From positions 1-64,000 of the forward strand of contig NZ_PPCN01000019.1 of assembly GCF_002906165.1 (NCBI RefSeq): 64,000 bases of DNA. Direction: 5' to 3'. Below, one piece after another: positions 51,113 to 59,361 of this stretch; the stretch's first letter is position 1, and each line of letters opens with the position of its first letter. Position numbers and translations under genes: made by a program. The notes under the pieces were generated by a model, which made no database searches, was not told the origin of the DNA, and saw only the letters and a program-made list of their open reading frames with translations. This DNA is from Roseibium marinum (GTDB taxonomy: Bacteria; Pseudomonadota; Alphaproteobacteria; Rhizobiales; Stappiaceae).

Positions 51113-52131
51113 CAGCGTTTGCCCTTCTCTTCGCCCTTGCGGCCCATGCGCAGCTGGACGAGCGTGAGCACCGCCAGCACGAGGCCCATCACGATGGAAG
51201 CGGCCGCGGCAAGCCCCGGATTGCGCAGAAGCGAGGCGAAACCGACCTCGTAGATATATTGCGTCAGGTAAAGCGTCGAGGTGCCCGGCCCGCCGCCGGT
51301 CAGCACGTAAGCCTCGTCGAAAATCTGCACGGCGCGGATCAGGGACAGGACGATCACCACGAGCAGGTTCGGCATCAGCAGCGGCAGCGTGATGCGCCAG
51401 AAGACCCGCGCCGGCCGCGTTCCGTCCATTTCCGCCGCTTCGTAAAGGTCCCTCGGAATGGCCTGAAGGCCGGCGAGAAGAATAAGCGTATAGAAGCCCA
51501 TATGCGCCCAGATCGAAACGGCAATCGTCGCGGCAAAGGCCCAGTCGCGGTTGAGCAGCCAGTCGACCGGATCGAGCCCGCTCTCGAACAGAGCGAAATT
51601 GAGCAGACCCTGGCGCTGCAGGATCCATTTCCAGATCAGGCCGACCACGACCGGCGACAGCAGCACGGGGAAGAAGAAAACGGCGCGCCAGAAGCCGCGC
51701 GCGGGGATTCTCCCGTTGAGGATGAGGGCCGTGATCATCGACACGACGGCCATGAACGCCACCTGCAGGATCACGAATAGGACCGTGTTGTGCACGGCGG
51801 TCCAGAACAGGTCCTCGCGGCAGGTTCGCGGATTGAGGTAGTTCGAGCAGTCGAGCAGCCGCTGATACTGATCGGCGCCGACGAAGTTGCGGTCGCCGAG
51901 GAAAACCCCGCTGCCCGAGGTCATTGAATAGACGAAGTTCATCACCAGCGGCACGAGGACGAACACGCCGAAGATCGCCATGTTCGGCGCCAGGAAGAAG
52001 GCGGCCATGCCGTTGTTGCCCGTCAGCTTCTGCCAGGCCTTGAGTGGCCGGTTGAGAAGCGACGCGGCAAAGGTGACCGGTGCCGCGACTGCGGCACCGA
52101 TCCGGTTGCGTGTGGCGTTTCCGCTGCTCAC
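51112..52131 (-). CDS. ABC transporter permease (MalF/UgpA type)
   Basis: A 339-residue membrane protein with six hydrophobic segments after a 45-residue cytoplasmic start. The EAA loop is RDLYEAAEMDGTRPARVFWR. It overlaps the binding-protein gene by ATGA (52128-52131), so it is translationally coupled, unlike the amino-sugar operon, which has a stem-loop here. Confidence 0.9.
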   Translation of the reverse strand: MSSGNATRNRIGAAVAAPVTFAASLLNRPLKAWQKLTGNNGMAAFFLAPNMAIFGVFVLVPLVMNFVYSMTSGSGVFLGDRNFVGADQYQRLLDCSNYLNPRTCREDLFWTAVHNTVLFVILQVAFMAVVSMITALILNGRIPARGFWRAVFFFPVLLSPVVVGLIWKWILQRQGLLNFALFESGLDPVDWLLNRDWAFAATIAVSIWAHMGFYTLILLAGLQAIPRDLYEAAEMDGTRPARVFWRITLPLLMPNLLVVIVLSLIRAVQIFDEAYVLTGGGPGTSTLYLTQYIYEVGFASLLRNPGLAAAASIVMGLVLAVLTLVQLRMGRKGEEKGKR

Positions 52132-53396
52132 TGGGCTTCCGCCACCTTGTCAGCGATGTCCTGGTCGATCTTGGTCCAGGCTTCGTCGGGCGTCAGCTCG
52201 CCGGCCATGACCTGGCTGACGCGGGTGACCAGCGCGCCGTAATAGGCCGAGGCCCATTTCCAGGCCGGAAGCGCATTGGCAGCCGGCAGAACCTTGCCGG
52301 AAGCGGCGACGAATTTGTCGAGGGTCGGGCCGACATTCTTGTCATCGGTCTGCCACTGAAGTCCACCGGCCTCGCCGACGCCCTTATGCGCCGGAAGGAA
52401 GAGCGTGCGCTCGGAGAATTCCTTCACCACTTCGGCGCTGGACAGATATTCCATCACCTTGGCGACGTCTTCCGGGTTCTTGGTGTATTTGATCGCAACC
52501 AGCGCCGCGCCGCCCTTGAGGCCGGAGCAGCCCGCCGTGCCGCAGGGAGAACCGGTCGCCACCCAGTCGAACGCATCGCCGATCTTCGTCGAAAGATTCG
52601 CCACCTGCCAGGACCCGGAATAGTAATAGGGAATCTGGGCGTTGATGAACTCGTCCGCGCCCGCGCGGTAGGTGGTTCCCGCAGCGGCGACCCAGGTGTC
52701 CCTCAGCATCTTGCCGTCCGCGGTCCAGTCGACCAGCTTGGTCACGAACGCCTTGGTTCCCTCGTCGACCGGCGCGGGCAGTCCGTCCTTGCCGATATAG
52801 TTCGCCCCGTAGGAGACATTCGGGCCGGAGATGCGGTGGCCGGACCGGTCGATCACGAAGGCGCCGGCAAGTTGCTGGCTTTCCGCGACCTTGGCCGCGG
52901 CATCGACCCAGTCGTCCCAGGTCGCGTCATCGCCCGGAATCTCGATCCCGGCCTGTTCGAAAAGCGTCTTGTTGACGAAGCCGCCGGTCAGGGTGAGCTG
53001 GGTCATGAAGCCGGTGATCGCATTGGACCCGTCCGGCCGCATCCAGTCCATCGTGTCGCCGAAATTCGCGTCCCAGTAGGCCGGATCGGACAGGAGCGGG
53101 CGCATGTCGAGCCAGTTGCCGGCCAGTTCCTTGAGGTTGGTGACGCGCGCGATATCCGGGCCCTGACCGGAAGCAAGCTGGATCGGCAGTTGCTCCTGGA
53201 TCACCTTGTAGGCAACGTTGTCGAGCGTCACGTTGATATCCGGATTGGCTTTCATGAACCGGTCAAGCATGTCCTGCATGACCTCTCCCTCGACACCGTC
53301 GGAATACCACATGATGCGGACATCGCCGGCGAGCGCGCTCGATGACGCGAGCAGTGTGGCAGTCAAAGCCGCCAGGATTGTTTTCGTCGATTTCAT
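52128..53396 (-). CDS. ABC transporter sugar-binding protein
   Basis: The 422-residue family 1 solute-binding protein has the signal peptide MKSTKTILAALTATLLASSS, cut near ALAGD. Motifs are YSDGVEGEVMQDMLDRF, ASGQGPDIARVTNLKELAG and EDVAKVMEYLSSAEVVKEFSE. GGAGGAG lies upstream. In an operon with GH105 and KduI it probably binds unsaturated or oligogalacturonide-type sugars. Confidence 0.9.
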   Translation of the reverse strand: MKSTKTILAALTATLLASSSALAGDVRIMWYSDGVEGEVMQDMLDRFMKANPDINVTLDNVAYKVIQEQLPIQLASGQGPDIARVTNLKELAGNWLDMRPLLSDPAYWDANFGDTMDWMRPDGSNAITGFMTQLTLTGGFVNKTLFEQAGIEIPGDDATWDDWVDAAAKVAESQQLAGAFVIDRSGHRISGPNVSYGANYIGKDGLPAPVDEGTKAFVTKLVDWTADGKMLRDTWVAAAGTTYRAGADEFINAQIPYYYSGSWQVANLSTKIGDAFDWVATGSPCGTAGCSGLKGGAALVAIKYTKNPEDVAKVMEYLSSAEVVKEFSERTLFLPAHKGVGEAGGLQWQTDDKNVGPTLDKFVAASGKVLPAANALPAWKWASAYYGALVTRVSQVMAGELTPDEAWTKIDQDIADKVAEAQ

Positions 53397-53445
53397 TGGA
53401 CTCTCCTCCTCTTTGCGGGCCTCCCACCCGCTCGTTGAAATTCTG

Positions 53446-53493
53446 GATCAACAGGCATCCTCCCGGCTGCGACCGGGTATGCGGAAGTTGATC
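53446..53493. other. Compound stem-loop between the 835-aa gene and the ABC genes
   Basis: GATCAAC (53446-53452) pairs with GTTGATC (53487-53493). Inside, GCAT/ATGC and CCCGG/CCGGG extend the stem. It lies in the only sizeable gap (182 bp) of the minus-strand uronate operon and could be a partial terminator, a processing site, or part of a separate ABC promoter. Confidence 0.55.
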
Positions 53494-53578
53494 GATTTTA
53501 GCGTGTTAGAACAACTTGTCCGCCTTTAATGGAACGCGGATTGCTCCCGGCTTGAGCGGATTTCCTTGCACCTGCCCA

Positions 53579-56086
53579 TCACGCAAAGGTTCTGGCATGC
53601 CCTCCTATGGTCCATGTGCCGGGATCGACAACGCGATCTTCTGCGGCGATCCGGCCGTCCGCGTGGAAGCGGACCGTGCCGAAATCCGGATCTTCCACGA
53701 CGAGATCGCCATCGGCGGCTTCCGTCACGGTCAGATGTTTGAATGTATTACAAAAAACTTCGAGCGATCCATGCTCTTCGGCCGCAGCCAGACGGACGAC
53801 CCAGGTCGATGCGCGACCGGGAGCCCGCAATTCGTTGCCGGCTGTCGGCCCGCTCGTCACTTCGGAAAGGCCCGTATCCGTTTTAAGAAGAACCAATGCA
53901 CCGTCCGCAGCGGCTACCGCCATCCCGTCCGCGATTTCGAACGCATCGAACCGGCTCTTCGGGAACCAGGCATGGGTAAAATCGGGCTGTTCCCGCGCGC
54001 AAGCGAAACGTATGACGGCAAGGCCGCGATACTGCTGAACACGCGGGATCGTGCCGCATCCGCCCCAGTAGGAGGGACGGCCATATCCCGATTGCAGGAC
54101 TTCTCCGGGATGATTGATCCAGATCTGGGCATCCGGGTCGTGCCCCAGGCGAATGTGGAGCACCGTTTCCTGATAACCCCACTGATCCCAGCGGTAGGCT
54201 GAGGCGCTGCCCATCGCGTAGGCCGCCGTCTTGTAGTGATAGAGTTTCGCGAAGGCGTTTTCACCCTGCGCGAAGCACCATTCCTGGGCGGTGCCGGCGG
54301 GAATGGAGACGATCCCGCCGAGCTCTTCGGGAACCTTCAGACCGTGATCGCGCAGGCAGAGCGCAAGCTGCGGCAGGGCGTGAAAGCGCGAGCCGTAATT
54401 GCCCTTGCCCCAGACGAGCCGGCACAGTGCGGAAAGTTCGAGCGAGCGGGCAGCGCGCAGCGTGTGTTCGTAGGACCGGCCCTGCGCGCCGGTCAGGACG
54501 CCATGGTGCGCCGAGCGGGCAACGATTTCCAGAAGCCGCAGGATGGCCTTGCCGGCGCGCGTGCTGATGTCCGCATCGGGCGCCAGCGCATAGAGCGCGC
54601 AAAGCCCCTTCAGGTCGATCGGGAAATAGGGGGCGGAGTTGAACTCGGCCATTTCCCATTTTTCGAAATGGTCGAGCCAGGCGCGCACCCGCGCGGCACC
54701 GGTTGCAGACTGTTCCCCGCCTCGCCGTCCGGACCGCCTGAACGTTGCATCCGGCAACAGGTCTCCGGCAAGATAGGCGGCTGTGTGGAACAGCAGCGCG
54801 TGGTTTTCGGAAAAATACCACTGCACATCGTTGCCCGGCTCGTCCATCCAGTAGCGATAGCCGAGAATGGCGTCGTCGATGCGCGCGCGCAGCGCTTCCG
54901 TCAGATCCTTGCCGTAGGTTATCCGGCACCACAGGAGCGGCACCAAGATGAAATCCGCGCAATCGTGGCAATCCTCGATCGCCGGCAGCGCTGCGGAAAT
55001 CATCTCCTCGGTTTCGAGGCCGGCCCTGCCGATGGCAAGACGCGCGAGGGCCCGCACCGTATCGGCTTCGGCGTAGTCGGCAACCTCGCGGAACGCCTCG
55101 TCGATGCGCTGCGCAAGTCCGGCCGGTGCCTGTCCCTGACGGTCCGCGTGACAGATCTCGACCCCGAATACGCGCGTGACCGCATATCCCCCGGCGGACA
55201 GCGTTACATGGAAATGACGGAAATCGGCCGGCAGCTCACTGACATCGGCTACAGGAATGCGCGTATGTCCGGCAGCAAGGACATGCTCGAAGCGGACAGG
55301 TTCATCGATCGACATGAAATCGCCTTCGACGGAAACCTCAACGCGAACGTCAAGCGGCAAACCATTGCCGGTGACGAGCGCGACTTCACCGGACATATAG
55401 GCGGGCTGCTCGAACCGCATTGCGGAAAGCGCCGCTTCCATGGCATCGGCGTATTGCGCCGGGATCGTCACGGGCAGCGCCAGCGAGGCGGCCGGTCCGG
55501 ACAGATAGTCGAGCTGAAAATAATAACGGGCATCGCGCTCGGCCAGATCGTCGAACCAGATGCGGATGTCGTTGGCCCCTTTGGCGAGCGGGACGGAGAA
55601 CTCCTCAGCCGTTTCCAGGTTGCGGCCATAGGGCGCCACCCAGCCCGCTTCAGACCCGTTGACGAACAGGATCGCGCCGCCGCAGGTGCGCAGGCGAAAA
55701 ATGGCCGTCCCGGCCTCTTCCGCCTCGATCACGGTCTCCGCCCAGGTGCCGATCACCGTCGGACGGAACCAGAAGCCGGACAAATCGACCCGTGGAGACG
55801 CGAAAGGCAGCCAGACGCGCTCGCAACGGGAGGCCGCGGCCACTTGCGGCCTTTTCTCCCGCCGCTCCCCAGCGAACCGGGTTCGGCAGGGGTATTCGTG
55901 CGGGATGAAGTTCTTGTGCTTGGTCAGGAAGAAAAACGGATCCATCTCTCCGGACATTGGCTGGTCCGGGACATCGTAACGGGCTTCGACCGTCTCGCCC
56001 AAACGCCAGTAGGTGACGGGCGCGCCGGCATCGAGCGGGCGGCGGACGGCCTCTGCCGGGTAAATTTCTGCGGCGGCGGCGCTCAT
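53579..56086 (-). CDS. Unrecognised 835-aa protein of the uronate operon (putative carbohydrate-active enzyme)
   Basis: No signal peptide. Residues about 80-220 are beta-rich with a jelly-roll feel (FWFRPTVIGTWAETVIEAEE, AIFRLRTCGGAILFVNGSE). Residues about 330-640 are strongly helical, with an SENHALLFHTAAYLAGD motif and a Tyr/Trp-rich stretch (YKTAAYAMGSASAYRWDQWG), as in alpha/alpha-toroid lyases and hydrolases. The last 170 residues are beta-rich again. This order (beta, toroid, beta-sandwich) recalls polysaccharide lyases and heparinase-like enzymes, but I cannot assign a family. The start overlaps the kduI stop (ATGA at 56083-56086), so it is co-translated with KduI and GH105. Confidence 0.75.
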   Translation of the reverse strand: MSAAAAEIYPAEAVRRPLDAGAPVTYWRLGETVEARYDVPDQPMSGEMDPFFFLTKHKNFIPHEYPCRTRFAGERREKRPQVAAASRCERVWLPFASPRVDLSGFWFRPTVIGTWAETVIEAEEAGTAIFRLRTCGGAILFVNGSEAGWVAPYGRNLETAEEFSVPLAKGANDIRIWFDDLAERDARYYFQLDYLSGPAASLALPVTIPAQYADAMEAALSAMRFEQPAYMSGEVALVTGNGLPLDVRVEVSVEGDFMSIDEPVRFEHVLAAGHTRIPVADVSELPADFRHFHVTLSAGGYAVTRVFGVEICHADRQGQAPAGLAQRIDEAFREVADYAEADTVRALARLAIGRAGLETEEMISAALPAIEDCHDCADFILVPLLWCRITYGKDLTEALRARIDDAILGYRYWMDEPGNDVQWYFSENHALLFHTAAYLAGDLLPDATFRRSGRRGGEQSATGAARVRAWLDHFEKWEMAEFNSAPYFPIDLKGLCALYALAPDADISTRAGKAILRLLEIVARSAHHGVLTGAQGRSYEHTLRAARSLELSALCRLVWGKGNYGSRFHALPQLALCLRDHGLKVPEELGGIVSIPAGTAQEWCFAQGENAFAKLYHYKTAAYAMGSASAYRWDQWGYQETVLHIRLGHDPDAQIWINHPGEVLQSGYGRPSYWGGCGTIPRVQQYRGLAVIRFACAREQPDFTHAWFPKSRFDAFEIADGMAVAAADGALVLLKTDTGLSEVTSGPTAGNELRAPGRASTWVVRLAAAEEHGSLEVFCNTFKHLTVTEAADGDLVVEDPDFGTVRFHADGRIAAEDRVVDPGTWTIGGHARTFA

Positions 56087-56916
56087 TTGAGATCCTTCAC
56101 GGCGACCGGATCGACATCCGTATAGGCCTGGTTTTCGCCGGTCATGCCCCAGACGAAGGCATAAGGGCCGGTGCCCGCGCCCATATGGATCGACCATGCC
56201 GGGGAAAGCACGGCGTTGCCGTCGGCGACCATCAGGTGGCGGGTGCTGTCGGGCCGGCCCATCAGATGGACGACGCGGTCCTCGTCCGCCAGGTCGAAAT
56301 AGCAATAGGCTTCCATGCGCCGCTCGTGCAGGTGGGGCGGCATGGTGTTCCAGATATTGTTGGGGGCCGGATCGGTGATCCCCATCAAAAGCAGACAGGA
56401 CGGCGTTACTTCCGGGTGGATGTACATGCGCAGGGTGCGCTTGTTGGAGCGCGCGTCCTCACCCAGGGTCAGCGGTTTCGATTGCGCACGGGTGATCAGC
56501 CGGGACGCAATGTCCGCTCCCGCGGGCACGGAGTTCATGTAAAAGCGTGCCGGACTGGCGGCATCGTCGCTTGCAAATACAACTTCCCTGGTGCCGCGGC
56601 CGACATAGACGACGTCCCGGTTGGCAACGGCGAATGTCTCGCCATCGACGATGACCGTCCCGGCGCCGCCCAGATTGGCGATGCCCATCTCGCGGGCGGT
56701 GAAGAAAAGTTCGGTGCCCACATCCGCGCCGCCGCCGAAGCTGAGAGTACCACCGGCAGGCACGGCGCCGCCGAGGATCATGCGGTCGACATGAGTGTAG
56801 ACGAAACGGATCTCGCCCACCGCGAAAAGGTCCTCAACCAGGAATTCGCCGCGCAGACGGTCGGTGTCCATGGAAGGAATGTCGGCGGGAGATACCCCGT
56901 ACAGAACTCGCATCAT
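56083..56916 (-). CDS. kduI: 5-keto-4-deoxyuronate isomerase (4-deoxy-L-threo-5-hexosulose-uronate ketol-isomerase)
   Basis: A 277-residue cupin, the normal KduI size. It isomerises the 5-keto-4-deoxyuronate released from unsaturated uronates to 2,5-diketo-3-deoxygluconate. The zinc cluster is visible as His, His and Glu in MPPHLHERRMEAYCYF, with a later His in WSIHMGAGTG. The N-terminal EFLVEDLFAVGEIRFVYTHVDR matches the family. The start at 56916 overlaps the GH105 stop. Confidence 0.94.
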   Translation of the reverse strand: MMRVLYGVSPADIPSMDTDRLRGEFLVEDLFAVGEIRFVYTHVDRMILGGAVPAGGTLSFGGGADVGTELFFTAREMGIANLGGAGTVIVDGETFAVANRDVVYVGRGTREVVFASDDAASPARFYMNSVPAGADIASRLITRAQSKPLTLGEDARSNKRTLRMYIHPEVTPSCLLLMGITDPAPNNIWNTMPPHLHERRMEAYCYFDLADEDRVVHLMGRPDSTRHLMVADGNAVLSPAWSIHMGAGTGPYAFVWGMTGENQAYTDVDPVAVKDLK

Positions 56917-58013
56917 GCTGCCTCTGTTTTCCGGTCGAGATGGCGCAGCCCCTCGGTCAGGCACAGGATCGAAAGCGCCTGGCCATAGCCGGTCGGTTGA
57001 ATGGGAATGTCGCGATAGAACTGCAGGTCCGGGCCCATGCGCGTGCCGTAGGACACGTTGCCGACCACCCCCTGCTCATCGATATTGGCGAGCACGGCCT
57101 GAAGTCCGCGGCGTCCGGCGGCCGCCCATTCGGCCGGTCCGAAACCGAGCCGCGCGGCCCGCATCAAGCCATAGGCAAAGCCCGCTGTCGCGGAAATCTC
57201 CTCGTAGGAGGTTTCGTCGTCGAGCAGGGTCCGCCAGGCGCCGGAAGCCGTCTGCAGCGGCAGCAGCGCGGCGACTTGCGTTTCCAGCACTCCTTGCAGG
57301 AACTGCCTGACAGACGGCGAGACCTCCGCGAGCTCGAAGAGACTGAGGATACCGACGGTGATCCAGGCATTGCCCCGGCCCCAGCGGGCGCGGGCGAAAT
57401 TGTGGTGGCCGTCGAAGGTCCAGCCGTGGAACCAGAGGCCTGTTTCCGGATCCGACAGATAACGGGCATGAACAAGGAACTGCCGTTCCGCCTCGTCGAT
57501 ATAACGGCGTTCGCCGGTCGCCTGACCGAAGGCCGCGAGGAAAAGCGCGACCATGAACAGTGTGTCGTCCCAGAGCTCGTCGTCATTGATCCTGTCGGAG
57601 ACATTGTGCTGGTAGCCGCCTTCCGGCGTGCGCGGCATTTCCGCCAGCACCCGCTCGGCCCAGTCACGCAGCACCTGTTCGAAGCGGGAGTCGTTCGTCT
57701 CGCGCCAGAACACGCACAGCGCCAGCATAGGCGCGGTGGTGTTGACGTTCAACGCGGGCAGACCCGCCGCGATCCGCCGGTCGTACCAGTCCTCGATCGT
57801 CGCGCGCAGCTTGTCGTCGCCGGTGCTCTTCCACAGGCTGACCAGCCCGTAGAGGCCGACACCCTGAGGCCACTCCCAGCTGTCGAAGCTGACGTAGTCG
57901 CCAGGCGTGCCGTCGAGATTGGGTTCGTCGAAACGTCCATCGTGACGCAAGCCCGTCATGCCCCTCACAAGGCACGACAGGGCAACGTTCACCCGGTCTG
58001 CGGTGAGCTGCAT
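56913..58013 (-). CDS. GH105 unsaturated glucuronyl/rhamnogalacturonyl hydrolase
   Basis: In this 366-residue alpha/alpha-barrel enzyme a catalytic Asp lies in LWDDTLFM (149-150), with His196 in FHGW and WGRGNAW at 211-217, the YteR/YesR-type signatures. It releases 4-deoxy-5-keto uronate from the non-reducing end of lyase-made oligosaccharides. There is no signal peptide, so it acts in the cytoplasm on imported oligomers. GGGAGG lies before the ATG at 58013. It is the first gene of the operon, divergent from the LacI-type regulator. Confidence 0.92.
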   Translation of the reverse strand: MQLTADRVNVALSCLVRGMTGLRHDGRFDEPNLDGTPGDYVSFDSWEWPQGVGLYGLVSLWKSTGDDKLRATIEDWYDRRIAAGLPALNVNTTAPMLALCVFWRETNDSRFEQVLRDWAERVLAEMPRTPEGGYQHNVSDRINDDELWDDTLFMVALFLAAFGQATGERRYIDEAERQFLVHARYLSDPETGLWFHGWTFDGHHNFARARWGRGNAWITVGILSLFELAEVSPSVRQFLQGVLETQVAALLPLQTASGAWRTLLDDETSYEEISATAGFAYGLMRAARLGFGPAEWAAAGRRGLQAVLANIDEQGVVGNVSYGTRMGPDLQFYRDIPIQPTGYGQALSILCLTEGLRHLDRKTEAA

Positions 58014-58065
58014 GCTTCCTCCCAGTTTTTTATTCTTGGCGGAAACAATTCCACAAAGTCTTTTA

Positions 58066-58073
58066 TTGCGCAA
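58066..58073. promoter_or_regulatory. Candidate LacI-type operator
   Basis: TTGCGCAA is a perfect palindrome with a central CG, as LacI-family proteins favour. It lies 42 bp before the regulator start and 53 bp before GH105, able to serve both directions. GGCGGAAACAATTCCAC (about 58038-58054) may be a second site. Confidence 0.5.
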
Positions 58074-58114
58074 CTTGCAAATTTTTTTCATGATGTCTTC
58101 GGAAAGGGAGAGGC

Positions 58115-59179
58115 ATGAGCGGCAAACGTCAACGACAGAACCGGAGCATCCGGCTGGAGGAAATCGCCAAGCGCTGCGGCGTCTCGGTGAGCACTGCTTC
58201 GCGGGCCCTGAACGGGACAGCGGGTGTCCGGCCCGAATTGCGCGAAGCGATTATCTCGGCCGCGCGTGAACTCAATTACGCGATCCCCCCGGCGGTAGCC
58301 GGCCGCAAGGTGATCCTGGCGGCTTCCAGCGTCGCGATGGTCGACTACGCGCGCAACCAGTTCACATATTATGTGCTGGACGGACTGAAGGAGCGCGCCG
58401 CTGCTCTGGGGATCGAGATCGTCACCCGTCCGGTATCGACACAGCAAGACGAAACAGCCCTTCTGGAAGAAGCCGGTGCCGATGAGACCGTCGTCGGTTG
58501 CCTGTTTCTCAGTCTGGATGACGCCGGCATCCTGGAACGCACGGAAGCGTTTGAAAAACCGATCGTGCTGGTGAACGGCGACGATCCGCTGATGCGGCGC
58601 TCCAGCGTGACCCCATGCAACCGCTCCGCGGGACGTCTGGCCTGCACCCACCTGCTCGGTCTCGGCCACCGCCGCATCCTGTTTCTCTCCCACCGGGGGC
58701 GCCGCACCATCGAGCGCCGTCTGGAGGGATGGCGCGACGCACTGACCGCCGCGGGCGTGGAGGACATCGACGGCATGGTGGTTGAAGTGGGCGACTGGCT
58801 GCCGGAGGAAGCCGGCAATGTCATCCGCAAGCGCCTGGAGGAAAAGGGAGCGGATTTCACGGCGATCCTGGCCGCCGGAGATGCCCTTGCGCTCGGTGCC
58901 GCCCAGACCCTGATCGATGCGGGCTACAAGGTTCCCGAGGACATTTCGGTCTGCGGCATGGACGACCTGCCGCTTGCGGCGTTTTCCGCTCCTCCGCTGA
59001 CGACGATGCACATTCCGATGCGTGAAATAGGCTCGACCGCTCTGACCCTGCTTCTGGACGACATGGCCCAGGCCGGCCTGCCGCGCCGCGTCGAGCTTGC
59101 CTGCCGGCTGATAGAACGCGACTCCTGCGCTCCCCTCTCCCGCCGCCAGAACGTCACCGGCGCGGCGGATAGTATCTGA
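58115..59179 (+). CDS. LacI-family transcriptional regulator
   Basis: The 354-residue protein has the LacI headpiece IRLEEIAKRCGVSVSTASRA with LNGTAGVRPELR, then a periplasmic-binding-like ligand domain (GHRRILFLSH, GYKVPEDISVCGMDDLPLA). It is divergent from the GH105-kduI operon and most likely represses it until an unsaturated-uronate catabolite binds. Confidence 0.92.
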   Translation: MSGKRQRQNRSIRLEEIAKRCGVSVSTASRALNGTAGVRPELREAIISAARELNYAIPPAVAGRKVILAASSVAMVDYARNQFTYYVLDGLKERAAALGIEIVTRPVSTQQDETALLEEAGADETVVGCLFLSLDDAGILERTEAFEKPIVLVNGDDPLMRRSSVTPCNRSAGRLACTHLLGLGHRRILFLSHRGRRTIERRLEGWRDALTAAGVEDIDGMVVEVGDWLPEEAGNVIRKRLEEKGADFTAILAAGDALALGAAQTLIDAGYKVPEDISVCGMDDLPLAAFSAPPLTTMHIPMREIGSTALTLLLDDMAQAGLPRRVELACRLIERDSCAPLSRRQNVTGAADSI

Positions 59180-59229
59180 GCTGCCGTGGATTTGCCGGAG
59201 GCGCTTACTCCTGTGAAGGACGGAACATC

Positions 59230-59271
59230 ATGAGCGCGACTACGAACAAGTTTTCACCTGAAGTTCGCGAG
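59230..59271 (+). pseudogene. Fragment of IS3-family OrfA (start only)
   Basis: An ATG with a GGA site upstream opens MSATTNKFSPEVREH, the conserved start of OrfA from an IS3 subgroup (typically continuing RAVRMV). Similarity ends abruptly at about 59272, where an IS630 fragment begins on the other strand. Confidence 0.65.
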
Positions 59272-59273
59272 CA

Positions 59274-59331
59274 CATGTGCCTGAGCTTGGAAAACGCCAG
59301 TTCAATCGGGTCGATATCCGCACGATAGGGC
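59274..59331 (-). pseudogene. Fragment of an IS630-family transposase C-terminus
   Basis: The minus strand reads YRADIDPIELAFSKLRHM, matching the (PYSPDLNPIE)xxFxKLK end motif that contains the last acid of the IS630 DDE triad. Both ends are lost. With the neighbouring OrfA stub it forms a composite scar between the LacI gene and the TRAP operon. Confidence 0.7.
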
Positions 59332-59361
59332 CGCGGATTTACCCGGATTGACCGGACGGCG

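Noticed and set aside
54236..56125. 629-codon plus-strand frame opposite the 835-aa gene
   Set aside because: No ribosome site and no domain. The minus-strand gene is coupled to kduI by an ATGA overlap, so this is a shadow frame.
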